From Lentzea cavernae (GTDB taxonomy: Bacteria; Actinomycetota; Actinomycetes; Mycobacteriales; Pseudonocardiaceae), in contig NZ_BNAR01000004.1 in NCBI RefSeq assembly GCF_014653695.1, positions 700,645-764,644 on the forward strand: a stretch of 64,000 nt of DNA. Direction: 5' to 3'. Positions 40,113 through 52,328 of the stretch are shown here, in pieces. The first letter of the stretch is position 1. Each line of letters begins with the position of its first letter. Under the pieces are notes generated by a model, which saw only the letters and a list, made by a program, of their open reading frames with translations, did no database searches and had not been told where the DNA came from. Both the position numbers and the translations under genes were made by a program.

Positions 40113-43100
40113 TCAATTGCTGTTCGGGAGTGCGATCAGGGCCGCTGCGGCTTCCCGGAAGCGGGATGCGACCCGTCGCACGGTTTCGGTGCGGTGCAGG
40201 TTGGTGCTGTGGTGCCATTCGACGAGGAGCTCTCCCTCGCCGGTGCGCTCGATCTCCAGGTGCAGCGCGTACGGGCGAACACCTCCGCTGGTGCTCTCGC
40301 CGCACAGGTCACCCGGTAGTTCGTCGACGATGAGGCCCCTGACCTCGTCGTCGCTCACGGCGTCAAGCGCCGCGGCCGTCAGCCTTTGCCCCGTATTTCG
40401 ATGGTCAGACGGTCGCATCGCGGTGCCGGCCACACGTCCCTGTACTGGCTGTACCGGGGCGTGGGGCCGGTGCCGCGAGGCGGCCTGCTGAGCGTCGGAA
40501 GACGCGGCGAAGGTTGACGGCCGCGGCGCTGGTCCGCCCGTGAAGTTGATGTTGATCTGACGGTCGGGGGCGGCTCGCAGACGACGCACGTCCGCGTCCT
40601 CGACCGTCAGGTGGCGCAGCGCGCCGTACCCGACTCCGTGGCGTGGCACGGACTTGAGGCTCTCCCTTGCCGCGGCGACGACTCCGGCGCCGTCGGTCAG
40701 GTCGTCGTGCCGGAGCACCAGCGGGTGCACCGAGGTGAACCAGCCGACCGTGCGGGACAGGTCGGTGCCCGGTGCCACGCTCTCGCGGCCGTGGTGTTCG
40801 AGGTCGACGACGACGGTGTCGGTGCCGGCCCACTCCCCCAGCGTCTGGTGCAGCGCGGCCAGGACCACGTCGAGCACCTGGGCGTTGGGCAGGTCTCCGG
40901 CTTCGAGCGCGACCTCGACGACAGCCGCCGAGTCCTCGGTGTTGGCGCCGGTGGCGTCGACCGGCAGCGTGAAGGGCGTCTCCGCCTTCTCGAGCCAGTA
41001 CGGCAGTTCGGCGCGGACCTCGTCGCTGCCCGCGAAGGTGTTCACGGACTCGGCCCACCTGCGGAACGACGTGGTCTTCGGCGGCAGTTCCTCGCCCTGG
41101 TAGGCCGCGTCGAGGTCATCCAGCAGGACGTTCCACGACACGCCGTCGACCACCAGGTGGTGCACGACGAGGCCGAGCCACGCCGGTTCGTCGCCGCGGT
41201 CGAACAGCACCGCCGCGACCAGGGGGCCGTTCTCGAGGTCCAGGGAGCGTTGCAGCGCGTCCATGTTGTGCTCGACATCGCCCTGCACCACCGAGAACGC
41301 TGCCGCCTCACCCGGTTCGACGACGTGCTGGTGCCAGCCGTCGGGGCCGTGGTGCAGGCGGGTGCGCAGGGCGTCGTGGTGGGTGACGAGGGTGGTGAGG
41401 GCGGCGGCGAGCCTGTCGGCGTCGACGTCCGGTTCCAGCTCGAAGAGTCCCGACCAGTTCCAGTGGTTCCGGTCGTCGATGGTGGCTCCGGTGAACCACC
41501 GCTGGATGGGCGTGAGCGGCACCGGTCCGGTGGCCGGGCCCTCGTCGATCACGGCGGGAGCCGTTGCGACGGCGGCGAGTTCGGCGACCGTCTGGTGGGT
41601 GAACAGGTCCGCGACCGCGAGGCCGAGGCCCGCGGCACGGGCCCGTGCCACCACCTGCAGGCTGGCGATCGAGTCGCCGCCCAGGTCGAAGAAGTTGTCG
41701 TGCACGCCGACCCGGTCGGCTCCGAGCAGTTTCGCCCAGATGCCGGCCAGCGCCTGTTCCTGTTCGGTGCGCGGGGCGACGTACGCGCCGTCCGCCTCCG
41801 GTGCGGCCGGTTCGGGCAGGGCACGGCGGTCGAGCTTGCCGTTGGCGGTCAACGGAAGCGCGTCGAGCGTCACGAACGCCGACGGCACCAGGTGGTCGGG
41901 CAGCCGCTCACGCAGGAACGTGCGCAGCTCTGCCGTTTCGGCATCGGTGACCACGTACGCCACCAGGCGCTTGCCCGTCCCCGATGCCGTGGCCACGACG
42001 GCGGTGGCCCGCACGTCCTCGTGGGTCGCCAGCAGTGCCTCGACCTCGCCCGGCTCGACCCGGAAGCCCCGGATCTTGACCTGGTCGTCGGCGCGGCCGA
42101 GGAACTCCAGCGTGCCGTCGGCACGCCAGCGGGCCCGGTCTCCTGTGCGGTACAGGCGTTCGCCCGCCTTCGCGGGGTCGGGCACGAACCGTTCCGCGGT
42201 GAGGTCCGCGCGGCCGACGTAGCCGCGGGCCACGCCGGGACCGCCGACGAACAGCTCGCCCGCGACACCGGCCGGGAGCACCTGGAGCCACGAGTCGAGC
42301 ACGTACGCCCGCATGCCCGCGAACGGCCTGCCGATCGGCACCTGCGTGGTGACGCCGTTGAGGGTGTGGACGGTGCACGTCATGGTCGTCTCGGTCGGAC
42401 CGTAGGCGTTCACGATCCGCAGGTCCGGCCGGCGTTCGCGGGCCGTGCGGGCGTGCTGGGCCTGCAGTGCGTCACCGCCGACGACGAGCAGCCGCAGGCC
42501 GTCGAGCACGTCGGGCGAGGTCTCCACCAGCTGGTGGAAGAGGCCCGTGGTGAGCAGCGAGGCCGTGATGCCGTTGTCGCGCAGGAACTTGCCGACGTCC
42601 ATCCGTTCGGCGATGTCCGCCGGGCCGACGACGAGGGTGGCGCCGTTGAGCAGCGCCAGCCAGATCTCGAACGCGCCGGTGTCGAAGGCGATGCCCGCGA
42701 GGTGCGACACGACGTCGCCCGCCTCGACGCGCACGGCCGGGTCGGTGCAGACCCTGGCCACGCCCTCGTGGGTCAGCGACACGCCCTTGGGCACACCGGT
42801 CGACCCGGACGTGAACAGCACGTACAGCTCGCTGTCCGGTCCGCCGGCGACCGGCAGCGGTCCCTTGGCCTCCGGCAGGTCGAGCACGCCTGCACCGGTC
42901 GCCGGGCTCACGTCGAGCACGCGCACCCGAGGGATGTCCAGCGGCCACTCCCCTGCCGTGACCACGACTCCGACACCTGCCGTGCCGATCATCTGGGCGA
43001 GGCGGGCCGTGGTCTGCACCGGGTCCAGCGGGACGTAGCTGCCGCCCGCGCCGATCACGCCGAGCATGGCGATGATCAGCTCGGGACCGCGGTCCAGGTG

Positions 43101-44590
43101 CAGGCCGACACGGGTGCCCGTGCCGACGCCGTTGTCCCGCAACCACTGCGCCACACCCGAGGCCCTGCGGTCGAGCTGGGCGTAGGTGAGGTCGACGCCG
43201 TCCCGCAGCGCGATCCGGTCCGGGTGGGCCGCCACCTGACGTCCGAACAGCGCGGCCAGGTGCGCCTCGGGCAGCGCGCGGGGCTCGGAGGAGCTCCACT
43301 CCAGCACCTCGGCGCGCTGTCCGGCGTCGAGCAGCGCGATCTCCCGCACCGGCGTGCCGGGCGTCTCCGCGACCGTGGTGAGGATGCGTTCGAGCTGGTC
43401 CAGCAAGGCCTCGACGGTGGCGGCGTCGAACGCGCCGGTCGAGTACTCGCACAGCAGGGCAAGCTGGCCGTCGACGTCCACCACGAGCTTCAGCGGGTAA
43501 CGGCCCTGTTCGAGCATCGCGGGCGAGTCGAACTCGTCCCCGTCGTCGCCCTCGTCGCCGTCGTCCAGGCCGCTGGGCAGGTTCTGGACCGCGACGATGC
43601 TCTCGAACAGCCTCGGCACGCCCGCGACCCGCTGGATGTCGACCAACGGGGAGTGCTCGAACCGTTGGGCGGCAACCTGTCCTTCTTGGACGGTCCGCAG
43701 CCACTGCTCGAACGGCGTGCGATCGGCCGGAACCTTGATCCGCACTGGCAGCGTGTTGATGAACAGACCGACGATCGATTCCACGCCCGGCAGCGCCGCC
43801 GGACGTCCCGACACGGTGAGGCCGAAGACGACGTCGTCGTCCCCGCTGTGCGAGGCCAGCAGCAGTGCCCACGCCGCCTGCACGACGGCGCTGATCGTGA
43901 CGTGTTCGCGCCGCGCCAGCCCTTCCAGCGCGAGGGCGACGGTCTCGGGCAGTTCGCGGTGGTGCCTGCCCTGGTCCCAGTGCAGCCGCGAGGTGCGGTC
44001 GACGGGCAGTGCCGTCGGCGAGGTGAAGCCGTCGAGGTACTCGCGCCAGAAGTCGTCGGCGGCGGGCTGCTCCCGCAGCCACGCGATGTAGTCGCGGTAC
44101 GGGCGCACCGGCGGCAGCGACTCGCGCCGGTACGCCGCCAGCACCTCGTCCCAGACGAGCGGGATGCTCCAGCCGTCGAGGTACAGGTGGTGGAACGTGA
44201 ACACGACCCACTGCCGGTCGCCCCGGTCGGCCACGTACACCCGCAGCAACGGCGCGGTCGTGACGTCGAACCCGCGCCGCTGGTCGGCGTCGAGCAGGTC
44301 GTCGAGCGCCGCGTGCGGGTCGGTCACCGACGTCCAGTCGAGCACCTCGAACGGCACGTCGACCTCGCCGACCACGACCTGCAACGGCTCCTCGACGCCC
44401 TCCCACACGAACGCGCTGCGCAGTGCGGGATGCCGTCCGACGACGGTCCGCCAGGCGTCCTCGAGCGCCGCCACGTCGAGCGGCCCGCGCAGTTCGCGCA
44501 CGTCCTGCGCCCAGTACACCGCGGTGTCCGCGGGCGCCTCCAGGACGTGGAACAGCATGCCCTGCTGCATGGGCGACAACGGGTAGGCGT
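40113..44590 (-). other. NRPS-A module 3: C - A (unassigned) - T - E with insertion
   Basis: The C domain has an intact HHLYLDG (44172-44192). The code reads D-T-F-L-V-G-A-M-T-K, which I cannot assign. The E domain keeps [24 protein letters not shown] and RTVGWFT, but FNYLG is changed to NINFTGG. About 54 Pro/Ala/Gln/His/Arg-rich residues are inserted just after it (~40372-40533). Whether this E domain is active is uncertain. Confidence 0.75.
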
Positions 44591-47500
44591 CCACGGCACC
44601 CGGCACCCGCGCCTTGAGCGGTTCGAGGTCGGCCAGCGGCGTCGCGCTGACCTGCGAGTCGGCGGCGACCCCGGTGTGGGCGGCGATCTGCTGGATCGTC
44701 TGGTGCGTGAACAGGTCGGCGATCTTCAGCTCCAGGCCGGCTTCCCGCGCCCTGGCCACGACCTGGAGGCTGATGATCGAGTCGCCGCCCAGTTCGAAGT
44801 AGTTGTCGTGCACGCCGACCCGTTCGACACCGAGCACCTGCGACCACACCGCGGCAAGGGCGCGTTCGACGTCGGTGCTGGGCGCCACGCTCGTGGACTC
44901 CGGAGCCTCGGGTAGCGGCAACGCCTTCTTGTCGAGCTTCCCGTTGGAGTTCAACGGCAACTCGTCGAGCGCCACGACGGCCGAGGGCACCAGGAACTCC
45001 GGCAACCGCTCGGAGAGGTAGCTCTTCAGCTCCGCCGCGCCGGCCGTGCCCACGACGTAGGCGACGAGCCTCTTGCCCTGCTGCAGCTCACGAACGACCA
45101 CAGCGGCGTTGGAGACCCCGGGATGTCCGGCGAGCACGTGCTCGACCTCACCCGGCTCCACCCGGAACCCGCGGATCTTGACCTGGTCGTCGGTGCGGCC
45201 CACGAAGTCGACAGCGCCGTCCGCACCCCACCGCACCAGGTCACCGGTGCGGTACATGCGGGCACCGGGCGAGGACGGGTCCGGAACGAACCTCTCGGCG
45301 GCCAGGTCGGCACGCCCCGCGTAGCCACGGGCCAGGCCGGTGCCGCCGATGTACAGCTCTCCCGGCACGCCGACGGGCGTGGGCCGCAACCACTGGTCCA
45401 GCACGGAGAAGCGCAGACCCCGCAACGCCTCGCCGATGGGCACGGTCGCCGGTCCGAGCCGTCCGGTGTGCATGTCGTGGAACGACGCGTACACGGTGGA
45501 CTCGGTCGGGCCGTACATGTTGAAGATTCCGACGGCCGGGTTGGCGTCGAGCACCTTGCGGGCCTGCACGGGCGACATGCCCTCGCCGCCCGCGAGCACC
45601 TTGCGGTGCCCCGAGAACACACCGGGGTCGGTGTCCGCCAGCTGGTGGAACAGACCGGTGGTCATGAACGACAACGTGACGCCGTGCTCGGTGTAGAGCT
45701 TGGCGACGTCCAGGCGTTCGGCCAGGTTCGCGGGGGCCACGGCCAGGGTGGCGCCGCTCAGCAACGCCGTCCAGATCTCCCACGTGGAGGCGTCGAACGA
45801 CACCACGGCCATGTGCGCCACGACGTCGCCGGGCCTGGCGGCGACCGCGGGGTCGAGGACGACCCGCAGCACACCTTCCTCGGTGACCTCGACGCCCTTG
45901 GGGACGCCGGTCGAGCCCGACGTGAACATGGTGTAGACCAGACGCCCCGGCACGGCAGCGAGTTCGGGCTGCTCGCCGGGCACGGCACCGAGTTCGGCCG
46001 GGTCAACCGGCGCGGCGATGTCCGCCAGGTCGACCACACCGAGGCGCGGTGCGTCGAGCGCGTAGTCGCCCCGCGACACCACCAGCTCCACCCCGGCAGC
46101 CGTCTGCACGTCGCGCAGCCGGCCGTGCGGCAACGCCGGGTCGAGCGGCACGTACGTCCCGCCCGCCTGCGCCACGGCCAGGATCGCGACCACGAGGTCG
46201 GCCGACCGTTCGAACCACAGGCCGACACGGGTCTCGTCCCGCACACCGGCGGCGCGCAGTCCGGAGGCCACCCGAGCGACGCGATGCCCGAGTTCGGCGT
46301 ACGTCAGCTCCGAAGCACCGTCCCGCACCGCGACCTGATCGCCGAACTCGTCCACAGCGCGATGGAACCGCGAGGCCAGCCCGATGAACTCCTCGTCCAC
46401 CCCGGGCCCCGCACCCCACCCCGTCACCGGCGCGGGCGTCATCTCCCGCACCACGGCGAGAGGCCGGCGGGCGGCCGCGGTGAGCACCTCCGCGAGCTGC
46501 CCGAGCAGTCGCTCCACAGTGGACGCGTCGAACGCGCCGGTGGAGAAGTTGGCCTCCACCTTCAGGGTCGCCTCGAGGTCGACCGCGAGGATGATCGGGT
46601 AGTGCATCTGCTCGACCGAGTCGGTCGAGGCGAACAGCTCGTCCGGGTCCTCCTCGCCCTCCTCCGGCGCCTCGCCCTGCGGGTAGTTGCCGAAGACGAG
46701 CATGCTGTCGAACAGGCCGCCGGTGGCGACGCGCTGGACGTCGGCGAGCGGCGTGTGCTCGTGCCGCTGCACGGCGACCTGGTTCTCCTGCAACGAGCCG
46801 AGCCAGTCGGCGAACGACGTCTCCCAGGCCACGCGCACCCGCACCGGCAGGGTGTTGATGAACAGGCCGACGATCGACTCGACGCCGGGCAGGTCGGCCG
46901 GGCGGCCGGACACGGTCAGGCCGAACACGACGTCGTCCTCGCCCGAGTAGGCGGCCAGCAGCACGGACCACGCGGCCTGCACGACCGTCGACAGCGTGAC
47001 CCGCTGGTCGCGTGCCAGCGAGACCAGCTGCGCCGTGACGTCGCGGGGCAGCGCCAGTTCGCGGCGGTCCTGCGACCAGTGCTCGCGCACCACGCGATCG
47101 ACCGGCAGCGGGGTCGGCGAGTCGAACCCGGCGAGGTACTCGCGCCAGAACGCCTCGGCCTCGGCGGAGTCGCGCCTGCTCAGCCACGCGATGAAGTCGC
47201 GGTAGGGACGCACCGGCGGCAGCGGTTCGCCCTGGTACGCGGCCGTGACCTCGTCCCACAGCAGCGGGATGCTCCACCCGTCGGCGTAGAGGTGGTGGAA
47301 CGCCAGCAGGATCCAGTGGCGGTCGCGGCCCCGGGCGACGACGATCCGCAGCAACGGCGCGACGGCCAGGTCGCAGCCGCGGGCGCGGTCCTCGGCCAGC
47401 AGCGCGTCGACCGCGGCGTCGGGATCGGTTACCGAGGTCCAGTCGCGCACCTCGAACGGCACCCGGACGCCGTCCACGACGACCTGGAGCGGCTCGCCCG

Positions 47501-50500
47501 ACCACACGAAACCGGTGCGCAGCGCAGGATGCCGGTCGAGCACGAGCTGCCACGCGGCACGCATGGCCTCAACGTCGAGCTCGCCGGTCAGCTCGCGCAC
47601 GTCCTGCGTCCAGTAGACGCCGCTGTCCGGCGACTCGACGGCGTGGAAGAGCATGCCCTGCTGCAACGGCGACAACGGGTAGACGTCGGCCAGTCCGGGC
47701 GTGCGAGCGACCAGTTCGTCCAAAGAGGACTGAGAAAGCGCGGCCAGCGGCACATCGGACGGCGTCAGGCCGGAAACACCTGACCGGCAGTGGTCGACGA
47801 TCTCGCCCAAAGCGGCCACGTAAGCGGAAGCGAGCTCGGAGACGGTCGAACGCTCGTGGAGGTTGGTGCTGTACTGCAGTTCCACGGCCAGGGTCCCGTC
47901 GGCGGCCTGGACCACCTCGACGCCGAGCACGTGCGAGCGCAGGCCGCCGTCGCCCTCGGCGGGACCGCAGAGGTCCTCGGAGAGCTCCTGGGCGAACAGG
48001 CCGTCCGACTCCTCGACGGCGTCGGCACCACCGAGGTAGTTGAAGACGACCGGGCGCGCCGGCGCGTCGCGGAGCTCCGGGTCCCGCTCGCGCAGCACGG
48101 TGTAGCCGACACCGCGGCGCGGTACGGCCCGCAGCTGTTCCTTGACCGCCTTGATGACACCCGCGGTGTCACCGAGGTCGTCGTGCCGCAGCCCGACGGG
48201 GTGGATGGCGGTGAACCAGCCGACCGTGCGGCTCAGGTCGAGGCCGTCGGCGATCGGCTCGCGGCCGTGGCTCTCCAGGTCGATCGCGGCGGCGCCGGTT
48301 CCGGTCCACCGGCCGAGTGCCTGCAGCAGAGCGGCGAGGAGCAGTTCGTGGCCCTGGGTGCGGTAGGCGCGGTGGGCCTGGGTGAGCAGCACGGACGTGC
48401 GTTCCGCGTCGAGGGAGACGCGCACGGACTCGGTCGAGTCCTCCGTGTTGGGGCCGTCGAGGTCGGTGGGCACCGGCGTGGTCGTCCGCACGACGTCGCG
48501 CCACCACGCCAGCTCGTCCTGCGGGTCGAACACCTCCAGCGCGGCGGCCCACTCCTGATACGAGGTGGTCTTGGGCGGCAGGGCGGCGCCGGAGTACGCG
48601 GTCTCCAGGTCCTCCAGCAGGACGTTCCACGACACCGCGTCCACGACGTAGTGGTGCACGGTGAGACCGAACCACGCCGGCCTGTCTCCGCGGTCGACGT
48701 ACACGGCCCGCAGCAACGGTCCGTCGGTCAGGCTCAACGAGGTCTGCGCGGTCGTCATGGCCGCGGTGACGGCCTCCTCCAGCGCGGCACCGTCGAGGGC
48801 GGCCGCGTCGAGCACGGTCACCAGGTCGGTGGTCTCGGCGGCGGCGTTCTCCTGGGCCCCCTCGCCCAGGCGCAACCGCAGGGCGTCGTGGTGCGCGACC
48901 ACGGTGCCGAGCGCGGCCCGCATGGTGCGCGCGGTCGTGTCCGGCTCCAGCTCGAACATGCCGGACCAGTTGAAGTGGTCGCGCTGCGGCAGGTCCTCGC
49001 GCAGGAACCAGCTCTGGATGGGCGTGAACGCCACGGGCCCGCTGACGGTGCCCTGGTCGGCCGTGGGCTCCTCGGCCGTGCTGACGCGGGCCGCGAGCTC
49101 CTGCACGGTCTGGTGCGTGAAGAGGTCCGCGATCTCCAGCCGCAGACCGGCGGCACGGGCGCGCGAGACGATCTGGAGGCTGACGATCGAGTCGCCGCCC
49201 AGCTCGAAGAAGTTGTCGTGCACGCCGACGCGTTCGACGCCGAGCACCTGCGTCCACACCTCGGCGAGCGTGCGCTCGGCCTCCGTGCTGGGCGCCTCGT
49301 ACGCGGTCGTGGCCTCAGGCGCACCGGGGTCGGGCAGCGCGCGCACGTCGAGCTTTCCGTTGGGGTTCAACGGCAACTCGGGCAGCGGCACGACGGCCGA
49401 CGGCACCAGGAACTCGGGCAGGCGTTCGGCGAGGAAGCGCCGCAGGTCCGCAGGCTCGGTGGAGCTCACGACGTACGCGATCAGGCGCTTGTCGTTCACG
49501 ACCACGGCGGCGTTGGCGACGTCCGGGTGGCCGGCGAGCACGTGCTCGACCTCACCCGGTTCGACGCGGAAGCCGCGGATCTTGACCTGGTCGTCGGTGC
49601 GGCCGACGAAGTCGACAACGCCGTCCGCACCCCAGCGCACCAGGTCGCCGGTGCGGTACATGCGAGCGCCCGGCACGTACGGGTCGGCGACGAACCGCTC
49701 GGCGGCCAGGTCGGCACGGCCCGCGTACCCGCGCGCCAGGCCGGTGCCACCGATGTACAGCTCGCCCGGCACGCCGACCGGGGCCGGCTGCAGCCAGCGG
49801 TCCAGCACGTAGAAGCGCAGGCCCCGCAACGCCGTTCCGATCGGGACGGACGACGGGCCGAGCCGACCGGTGTGCATGTCGTGGAACGACGCGTACACGG
49901 TGGACTCGGTCGGGCCGTACATGTTGAAGATTCCGACGGCCGGGTTCGCGTCGAGCACCTTGCGCGCCTGGACGGGCGACATCGCCTCGCCGCCGGCGAG
50001 CACCAGGCGGTGTCCGGAGAACACGGCCGGATCGGTGTCCGCCAGCTGGTGGAACAGACCGGTGGTCATGAACGACAACGTGACGCCGTGCCGGGCGAAG
50101 AGCTTGGCGACGTCCAGCCGTTCGGCCAGGTTCGCCGGAGCGACGGCCAGGGTGGCGCCGCTCAGCAACGCCGTCCAGATCTCCCACGTGGAGGCGTCGA
50201 ACGACACCGCGGCCATGTGCGCGACCACGTCACCGGGCCGTGCCGCGACCGCCGGGTCGAGCACGACCCGCACGACACCTTCCTCGGTGATCTCCACGCC
50301 CTTGGGCACACCCGTCGAGCCCGAGGTGAACATCGTGTAGATCAGGCGCTGCGGCAGACCGGTGATCTCCGGCCACTCGGCGGGAGAGGTCAGCAGCTCC
50401 GCGAACTCGACGACGCGCGGACCGTCCAGCGCGTAGTCGCCGCGGGACACGACCAGCTCGACACCGGCAGCGGTCTGCACGTCCCGCAACCGGCCGTGCG

Positions 50501-52112
50501 GCAACGCGGGATCAAGCGGCACATAGGTTCCACCCGCCTGCGCCACGGCCAGGATCGCGACCACGAGGTCAGCGGAGCGTTCGAACCAAAGTCCGACACG
50601 GGTCTCCTCACCGACCCCGGCGGCGCGCAGGCCGGACGCCACCCGCGCCACCCGCTCGCCCAGCTCGGCGTAGGTCAACTCCGAGTCGCCGTCACGCACG
50701 GCCACCCGGTCGGAGAAGTCGCGGACCGCCAGGCGGAACCGCTCGGCCGGACCGGCGTACGGCTCGTCGTGCGCGGGACCGGCCTCCCAGCCGGTCGCCG
50801 GCGTTGCGGTCATCTCACGCACGAGCCGGTCGGGAGCGGCCACGGCGGCGGCCAGCACGGCCTGCAGCTGGTCGAGCAGCCGGTCGACCGAGGTCTCGTC
50901 GAACGCACCGGTCGAGAACTCGGCCTCGATCTTGAGCGTGTCCTCCAGGTCGACCGCGAAGGCGATCGGGTAGTTCACCTGCTCGATGGAGTCGAGCGCG
51001 CCGAAGCGGTCCTCGTCGTCGCCCTCCTCGTCCTCTTCGGACAGAAGTGCCTGCGGGTAGTTGCCGAACACGACGATGCTGTCGAAGACACCGCTGCCCC
51101 GCGGCAGTTCCGACCAGCGCTTGATGTCCGACAGCGCGGTGAACTCGTAGCGCTGCACCGCGACCTGGTTGGCCTGGAGCTCTCCCAGCCAGTCGGAGAA
51201 GGAGCGCTCCCACGAGATGCGCACCCGCACCGGCAGCGTGTTGATGAAGACGCCCACCATCGACTCGACACCGGGCAGGTCGGCCGGGCGGCCGGACACG
51301 GTGAGGCCGTAGACGACCTCGTCGTCACCGGAGTAGGCGGACAGCAGGAGCGCCCACGCGGCCTGGATGACCGTCGACGGCGTGACGCGCTTGCGCCGGG
51401 CCAGGTCCATGATCCCGGTCGTCAGCTGCTCGGACAGCTCGGCGCGGCGGCGGCCCTGGGCCCAGTGGTCGCGGACCGAGTGGTCGACGGGCAACGCCGT
51501 CGGGGCGTCGAAGCCGGCCAGGTAGTCGCGCCAGAACGCCTCGGCCTCGGCGCGGTCGCGCTTGCCCAGCCAGGCGATGAAGTCGCGGTAGGGGCGGACG
51601 GGTTCGAGGTCGGGGGTCGTGCCGCGGCAGAAGGCGTCGTAGGTCGCGCCGACCTCTTCGAGGACGACGGGAACGCTCCAGCCGTCGCACAGTCCTGAGT
51701 AGAGGGCCCAGACCATGCGGTGGTGACTGGTGCCGTCGTTGATGACGTGCACGCGCATGAGGGGCGGTTTGGTCAGATCGAAGCCCTGGGCGCGGTCGCG
51801 GGAGAGCAACTCGTCGAGTGCGGCCTGCTGGTCGGTCACGCCGGTCCAGTCGTGCACCTCGAAGGGCACCTGGACGTCGCTCATGACGACCTGGAGCGGC
51901 TCGGGCACGCCCTCCCACACGAAACCGGTGCGCAGCACGGCGTGGCGGTCGACCACCGACACCCAAGCGCGGCGCATGGCGTCGAGGTCGAGCACCCCGT
52001 CGAACTCGTAGAGCCCCTGCGCCCAGTAGACGCCCTTGTCCGATTGCGCCTCCAGGACGTGGAAAAGCATGCCCTGCTGAACAGGCGCCAACGGATACAT
52101 ATCTTCGATCAC
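40113..52112 (-). CDS. NRPS-A: C-A-T-E / C-A-T / C-A-T-E, terminal nonribosomal peptide synthetase
   Basis: The 3999-residue synthetase has three modules. Approximate domains: C1 1-430, A1 450-930, T1 940-1010, E1 1025-1460, C2 1475-1900, A2 1920-2400, T2 2410-2480, C3 2510-2930, A3 2940-3440, T3 3445-3515, E2 3535-3995. The N-terminus [20 protein letters not shown] resembles a communication (COM) acceptor and should dock onto the C-terminus of NRPS-B. The C-terminus ([12 protein letters not shown]) lacks a donor helix and there is no thioesterase, so the line seems to end on an E domain. C1 has a degenerate catalytic motif. GTG 52112 has GGGGAGG upstream. A1 and A2 share the same code. Confidence 0.95.
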   Translation of the reverse strand: MIEDMYPLAPVQQGMLFHVLEAQSDKGVYWAQGLYEFDGVLDLDAMRRAWVSVVDRHAVLRTGFVWEGVPEPLQVVMSDVQVPFEVHDWTGVTDQQAALDELLSRDRAQGFDLTKPPLMRVHVINDGTSHHRMVWALYSGLCDGWSVPVVLEEVGATYDAFCRGTTPDLEPVRPYRDFIAWLGKRDRAEAEAFWRDYLAGFDAPTALPVDHSVRDHWAQGRRRAELSEQLTTGIMDLARRKRVTPSTVIQAAWALLLSAYSGDDEVVYGLTVSGRPADLPGVESMVGVFINTLPVRVRISWERSFSDWLGELQANQVAVQRYEFTALSDIKRWSELPRGSGVFDSIVVFGNYPQALLSEEDEEGDDEDRFGALDSIEQVNYPIAFAVDLEDTLKIEAEFSTGAFDETSVDRLLDQLQAVLAAAVAAPDRLVREMTATPATGWEAGPAHDEPYAGPAERFRLAVRDFSDRVAVRDGDSELTYAELGERVARVASGLRAAGVGEETRVGLWFERSADLVVAILAVAQAGGTYVPLDPALPHGRLRDVQTAAGVELVVSRGDYALDGPRVVEFAELLTSPAEWPEITGLPQRLIYTMFTSGSTGVPKGVEITEEGVVRVVLDPAVAARPGDVVAHMAAVSFDASTWEIWTALLSGATLAVAPANLAERLDVAKLFARHGVTLSFMTTGLFHQLADTDPAVFSGHRLVLAGGEAMSPVQARKVLDANPAVGIFNMYGPTESTVYASFHDMHTGRLGPSSVPIGTALRGLRFYVLDRWLQPAPVGVPGELYIGGTGLARGYAGRADLAAERFVADPYVPGARMYRTGDLVRWGADGVVDFVGRTDDQVKIRGFRVEPGEVEHVLAGHPDVANAAVVVNDKRLIAYVVSSTEPADLRRFLAERLPEFLVPSAVVPLPELPLNPNGKLDVRALPDPGAPEATTAYEAPSTEAERTLAEVWTQVLGVERVGVHDNFFELGGDSIVSLQIVSRARAAGLRLEIADLFTHQTVQELAARVSTAEEPTADQGTVSGPVAFTPIQSWFLREDLPQRDHFNWSGMFELEPDTTARTMRAALGTVVAHHDALRLRLGEGAQENAAAETTDLVTVLDAAALDGAALEEAVTAAMTTAQTSLSLTDGPLLRAVYVDRGDRPAWFGLTVHHYVVDAVSWNVLLEDLETAYSGAALPPKTTSYQEWAAALEVFDPQDELAWWRDVVRTTTPVPTDLDGPNTEDSTESVRVSLDAERTSVLLTQAHRAYRTQGHELLLAALLQALGRWTGTGAAAIDLESHGREPIADGLDLSRTVGWFTAIHPVGLRHDDLGDTAGVIKAVKEQLRAVPRRGVGYTVLRERDPELRDAPARPVVFNYLGGADAVEESDGLFAQELSEDLCGPAEGDGGLRSHVLGVEVVQAADGTLAVELQYSTNLHERSTVSELASAYVAALGEIVDHCRSGVSGLTPSDVPLAALSQSSLDELVARTPGLADVYPLSPLQQGMLFHAVESPDSGVYWTQDVRELTGELDVEAMRAAWQLVLDRHPALRTGFVWSGEPLQVVVDGVRVPFEVRDWTSVTDPDAAVDALLAEDRARGCDLAVAPLLRIVVARGRDRHWILLAFHHLYADGWSIPLLWDEVTAAYQGEPLPPVRPYRDFIAWLSRRDSAEAEAFWREYLAGFDSPTPLPVDRVVREHWSQDRRELALPRDVTAQLVSLARDQRVTLSTVVQAAWSVLLAAYSGEDDVVFGLTVSGRPADLPGVESIVGLFINTLPVRVRVAWETSFADWLGSLQENQVAVQRHEHTPLADVQRVATGGLFDSMLVFGNYPQGEAPEEGEEDPDELFASTDSVEQMHYPIILAVDLEATLKVEANFSTGAFDASTVERLLGQLAEVLTAAARRPLAVVREMTPAPVTGWGAGPGVDEEFIGLASRFHRAVDEFGDQVAVRDGASELTYAELGHRVARVASGLRAAGVRDETRVGLWFERSADLVVAILAVAQAGGTYVPLDPALPHGRLRDVQTAAGVELVVSRGDYALDAPRLGVVDLADIAAPVDPAELGAVPGEQPELAAVPGRLVYTMFTSGSTGVPKGVEVTEEGVLRVVLDPAVAARPGDVVAHMAVVSFDASTWEIWTALLSGATLAVAPANLAERLDVAKLYTEHGVTLSFMTTGLFHQLADTDPGVFSGHRKVLAGGEGMSPVQARKVLDANPAVGIFNMYGPTESTVYASFHDMHTGRLGPATVPIGEALRGLRFSVLDQWLRPTPVGVPGELYIGGTGLARGYAGRADLAAERFVPDPSSPGARMYRTGDLVRWGADGAVDFVGRTDDQVKIRGFRVEPGEVEHVLAGHPGVSNAAVVVRELQQGKRLVAYVVGTAGAAELKSYLSERLPEFLVPSAVVALDELPLNSNGKLDKKALPLPEAPESTSVAPSTDVERALAAVWSQVLGVERVGVHDNYFELGGDSIISLQVVARAREAGLELKIADLFTHQTIQQIAAHTGVAADSQVSATPLADLEPLKARVPGAVDAYPLSPMQQGMLFHVLEAPADTAVYWAQDVRELRGPLDVAALEDAWRTVVGRHPALRSAFVWEGVEEPLQVVVGEVDVPFEVLDWTSVTDPHAALDDLLDADQRRGFDVTTAPLLRVYVADRGDRQWVVFTFHHLYLDGWSIPLVWDEVLAAYRRESLPPVRPYRDYIAWLREQPAADDFWREYLDGFTSPTALPVDRTSRLHWDQGRHHRELPETVALALEGLARREHVTISAVVQAAWALLLASHSGDDDVVFGLTVSGRPAALPGVESIVGLFINTLPVRIKVPADRTPFEQWLRTVQEGQVAAQRFEHSPLVDIQRVAGVPRLFESIVAVQNLPSGLDDGDEGDDGDEFDSPAMLEQGRYPLKLVVDVDGQLALLCEYSTGAFDAATVEALLDQLERILTTVAETPGTPVREIALLDAGQRAEVLEWSSSEPRALPEAHLAALFGRQVAAHPDRIALRDGVDLTYAQLDRRASGVAQWLRDNGVGTGTRVGLHLDRGPELIIAMLGVIGAGGSYVPLDPVQTTARLAQMIGTAGVGVVVTAGEWPLDIPRVRVLDVSPATGAGVLDLPEAKGPLPVAGGPDSELYVLFTSGSTGVPKGVSLTHEGVARVCTDPAVRVEAGDVVSHLAGIAFDTGAFEIWLALLNGATLVVGPADIAERMDVGKFLRDNGITASLLTTGLFHQLVETSPDVLDGLRLLVVGGDALQAQHARTARERRPDLRIVNAYGPTETTMTCTVHTLNGVTTQVPIGRPFAGMRAYVLDSWLQVLPAGVAGELFVGGPGVARGYVGRADLTAERFVPDPAKAGERLYRTGDRARWRADGTLEFLGRADDQVKIRGFRVEPGEVEALLATHEDVRATAVVATASGTGKRLVAYVVTDAETAELRTFLRERLPDHLVPSAFVTLDALPLTANGKLDRRALPEPAAPEADGAYVAPRTEQEQALAGIWAKLLGADRVGVHDNFFDLGGDSIASLQVVARARAAGLGLAVADLFTHQTVAELAAVATAPAVIDEGPATGPVPLTPIQRWFTGATIDDRNHWNWSGLFELEPDVDADRLAAALTTLVTHHDALRTRLHHGPDGWHQHVVEPGEAAAFSVVQGDVEHNMDALQRSLDLENGPLVAAVLFDRGDEPAWLGLVVHHLVVDGVSWNVLLDDLDAAYQGEELPPKTTSFRRWAESVNTFAGSDEVRAELPYWLEKAETPFTLPVDATGANTEDSAAVVEVALEAGDLPNAQVLDVVLAALHQTLGEWAGTDTVVVDLEHHGRESVAPGTDLSRTVGWFTSVHPLVLRHDDLTDGAGVVAAARESLKSVPRHGVGYGALRHLTVEDADVRRLRAAPDRQININFTGGPAPRPSTFAASSDAQQAASRHRPHAPVQPVQGRVAGTAMRPSDHRNTGQRLTAAALDAVSDDEVRGLIVDELPGDLCGESTSGGVRPYALHLEIERTGEGELLVEWHHSTNLHRTETVRRVASRFREAAAALIALPNSN
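44590..47700 (-). other. NRPS-A module 2: C - A (Leu-like) - T, epimerisation domain apparently lost
   Basis: The C domain has an intact HHLYADG (47277-47297). The adenylation code is the same as module 1 (D-A-W-F-L-G-M-V-Y-K). T has GGDS ([11 protein letters not shown]), the form normally paired with E, yet C3 follows directly. The T-C linker ([20 protein letters not shown]) resembles the post-E linkers of neighbouring modules. An L-configured aliphatic residue is predicted. Confidence 0.75.
47700..52112 (-). other. NRPS-A module 1: C (degenerate) - A (Leu-like) - T - E
   Basis: Positions 51681-51701 encode YSGLCDG in place of HHxxxDG. The adenylation code read against GrsA by eye is D-A-W-F-L-G-M-V-Y-K, closest to a leucine code (8 of 10 with DAWFLGNVVK). 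T has LGGDS, typical before E. E carries [16 protein letters not shown] (Ala for the usual Gly), [15 protein letters not shown] and FNYLG. A D-configured aliphatic residue is predicted. Confidence 0.8.
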
Positions 52113-52328
52113 AGATCCGGCCCTCCCCTGACTTACTTTTTACACAACCGTCATTTAAGGGGTCAAGCCATTCCCGCTGACCAGTCATAAGACATTCGCA
52201 TGAGGGTCATTCACCGCATCCATGAATCATTAAAACGGCATGCCGAATAGAAGCGATCATCACCGTTGAATTCACTCCCCCAGATGCGCAGACCCCAGTG
52301 CGCTAAATGCCGCCGAACTTGCTCCTGA
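52113..52328 (-). promoter_or_regulatory. AT-richer gap between NRPS-B and NRPS-A with a promoter candidate
   Basis: The 216-bp gap is clearly less GC-rich than its surroundings. On the minus strand TTGACC (52161-52166) and TGTAAA (52139-52144) are spaced 16 bp apart and would start transcription about 20 nt before the NRPS-A start. A perfect palindrome CGGCATGCCG lies at 52236-52245. This allows NRPS-A and the genes after it to be transcribed separately from NRPS-B. Confidence 0.45.

Noticed and set aside
40372..40533. Terminal E-domain insertion considered as a double frameshift
   Set aside because: The frame is continuous and E-domain sequence resumes in the same frame on the far side, so an in-frame insertion is the simpler reading.
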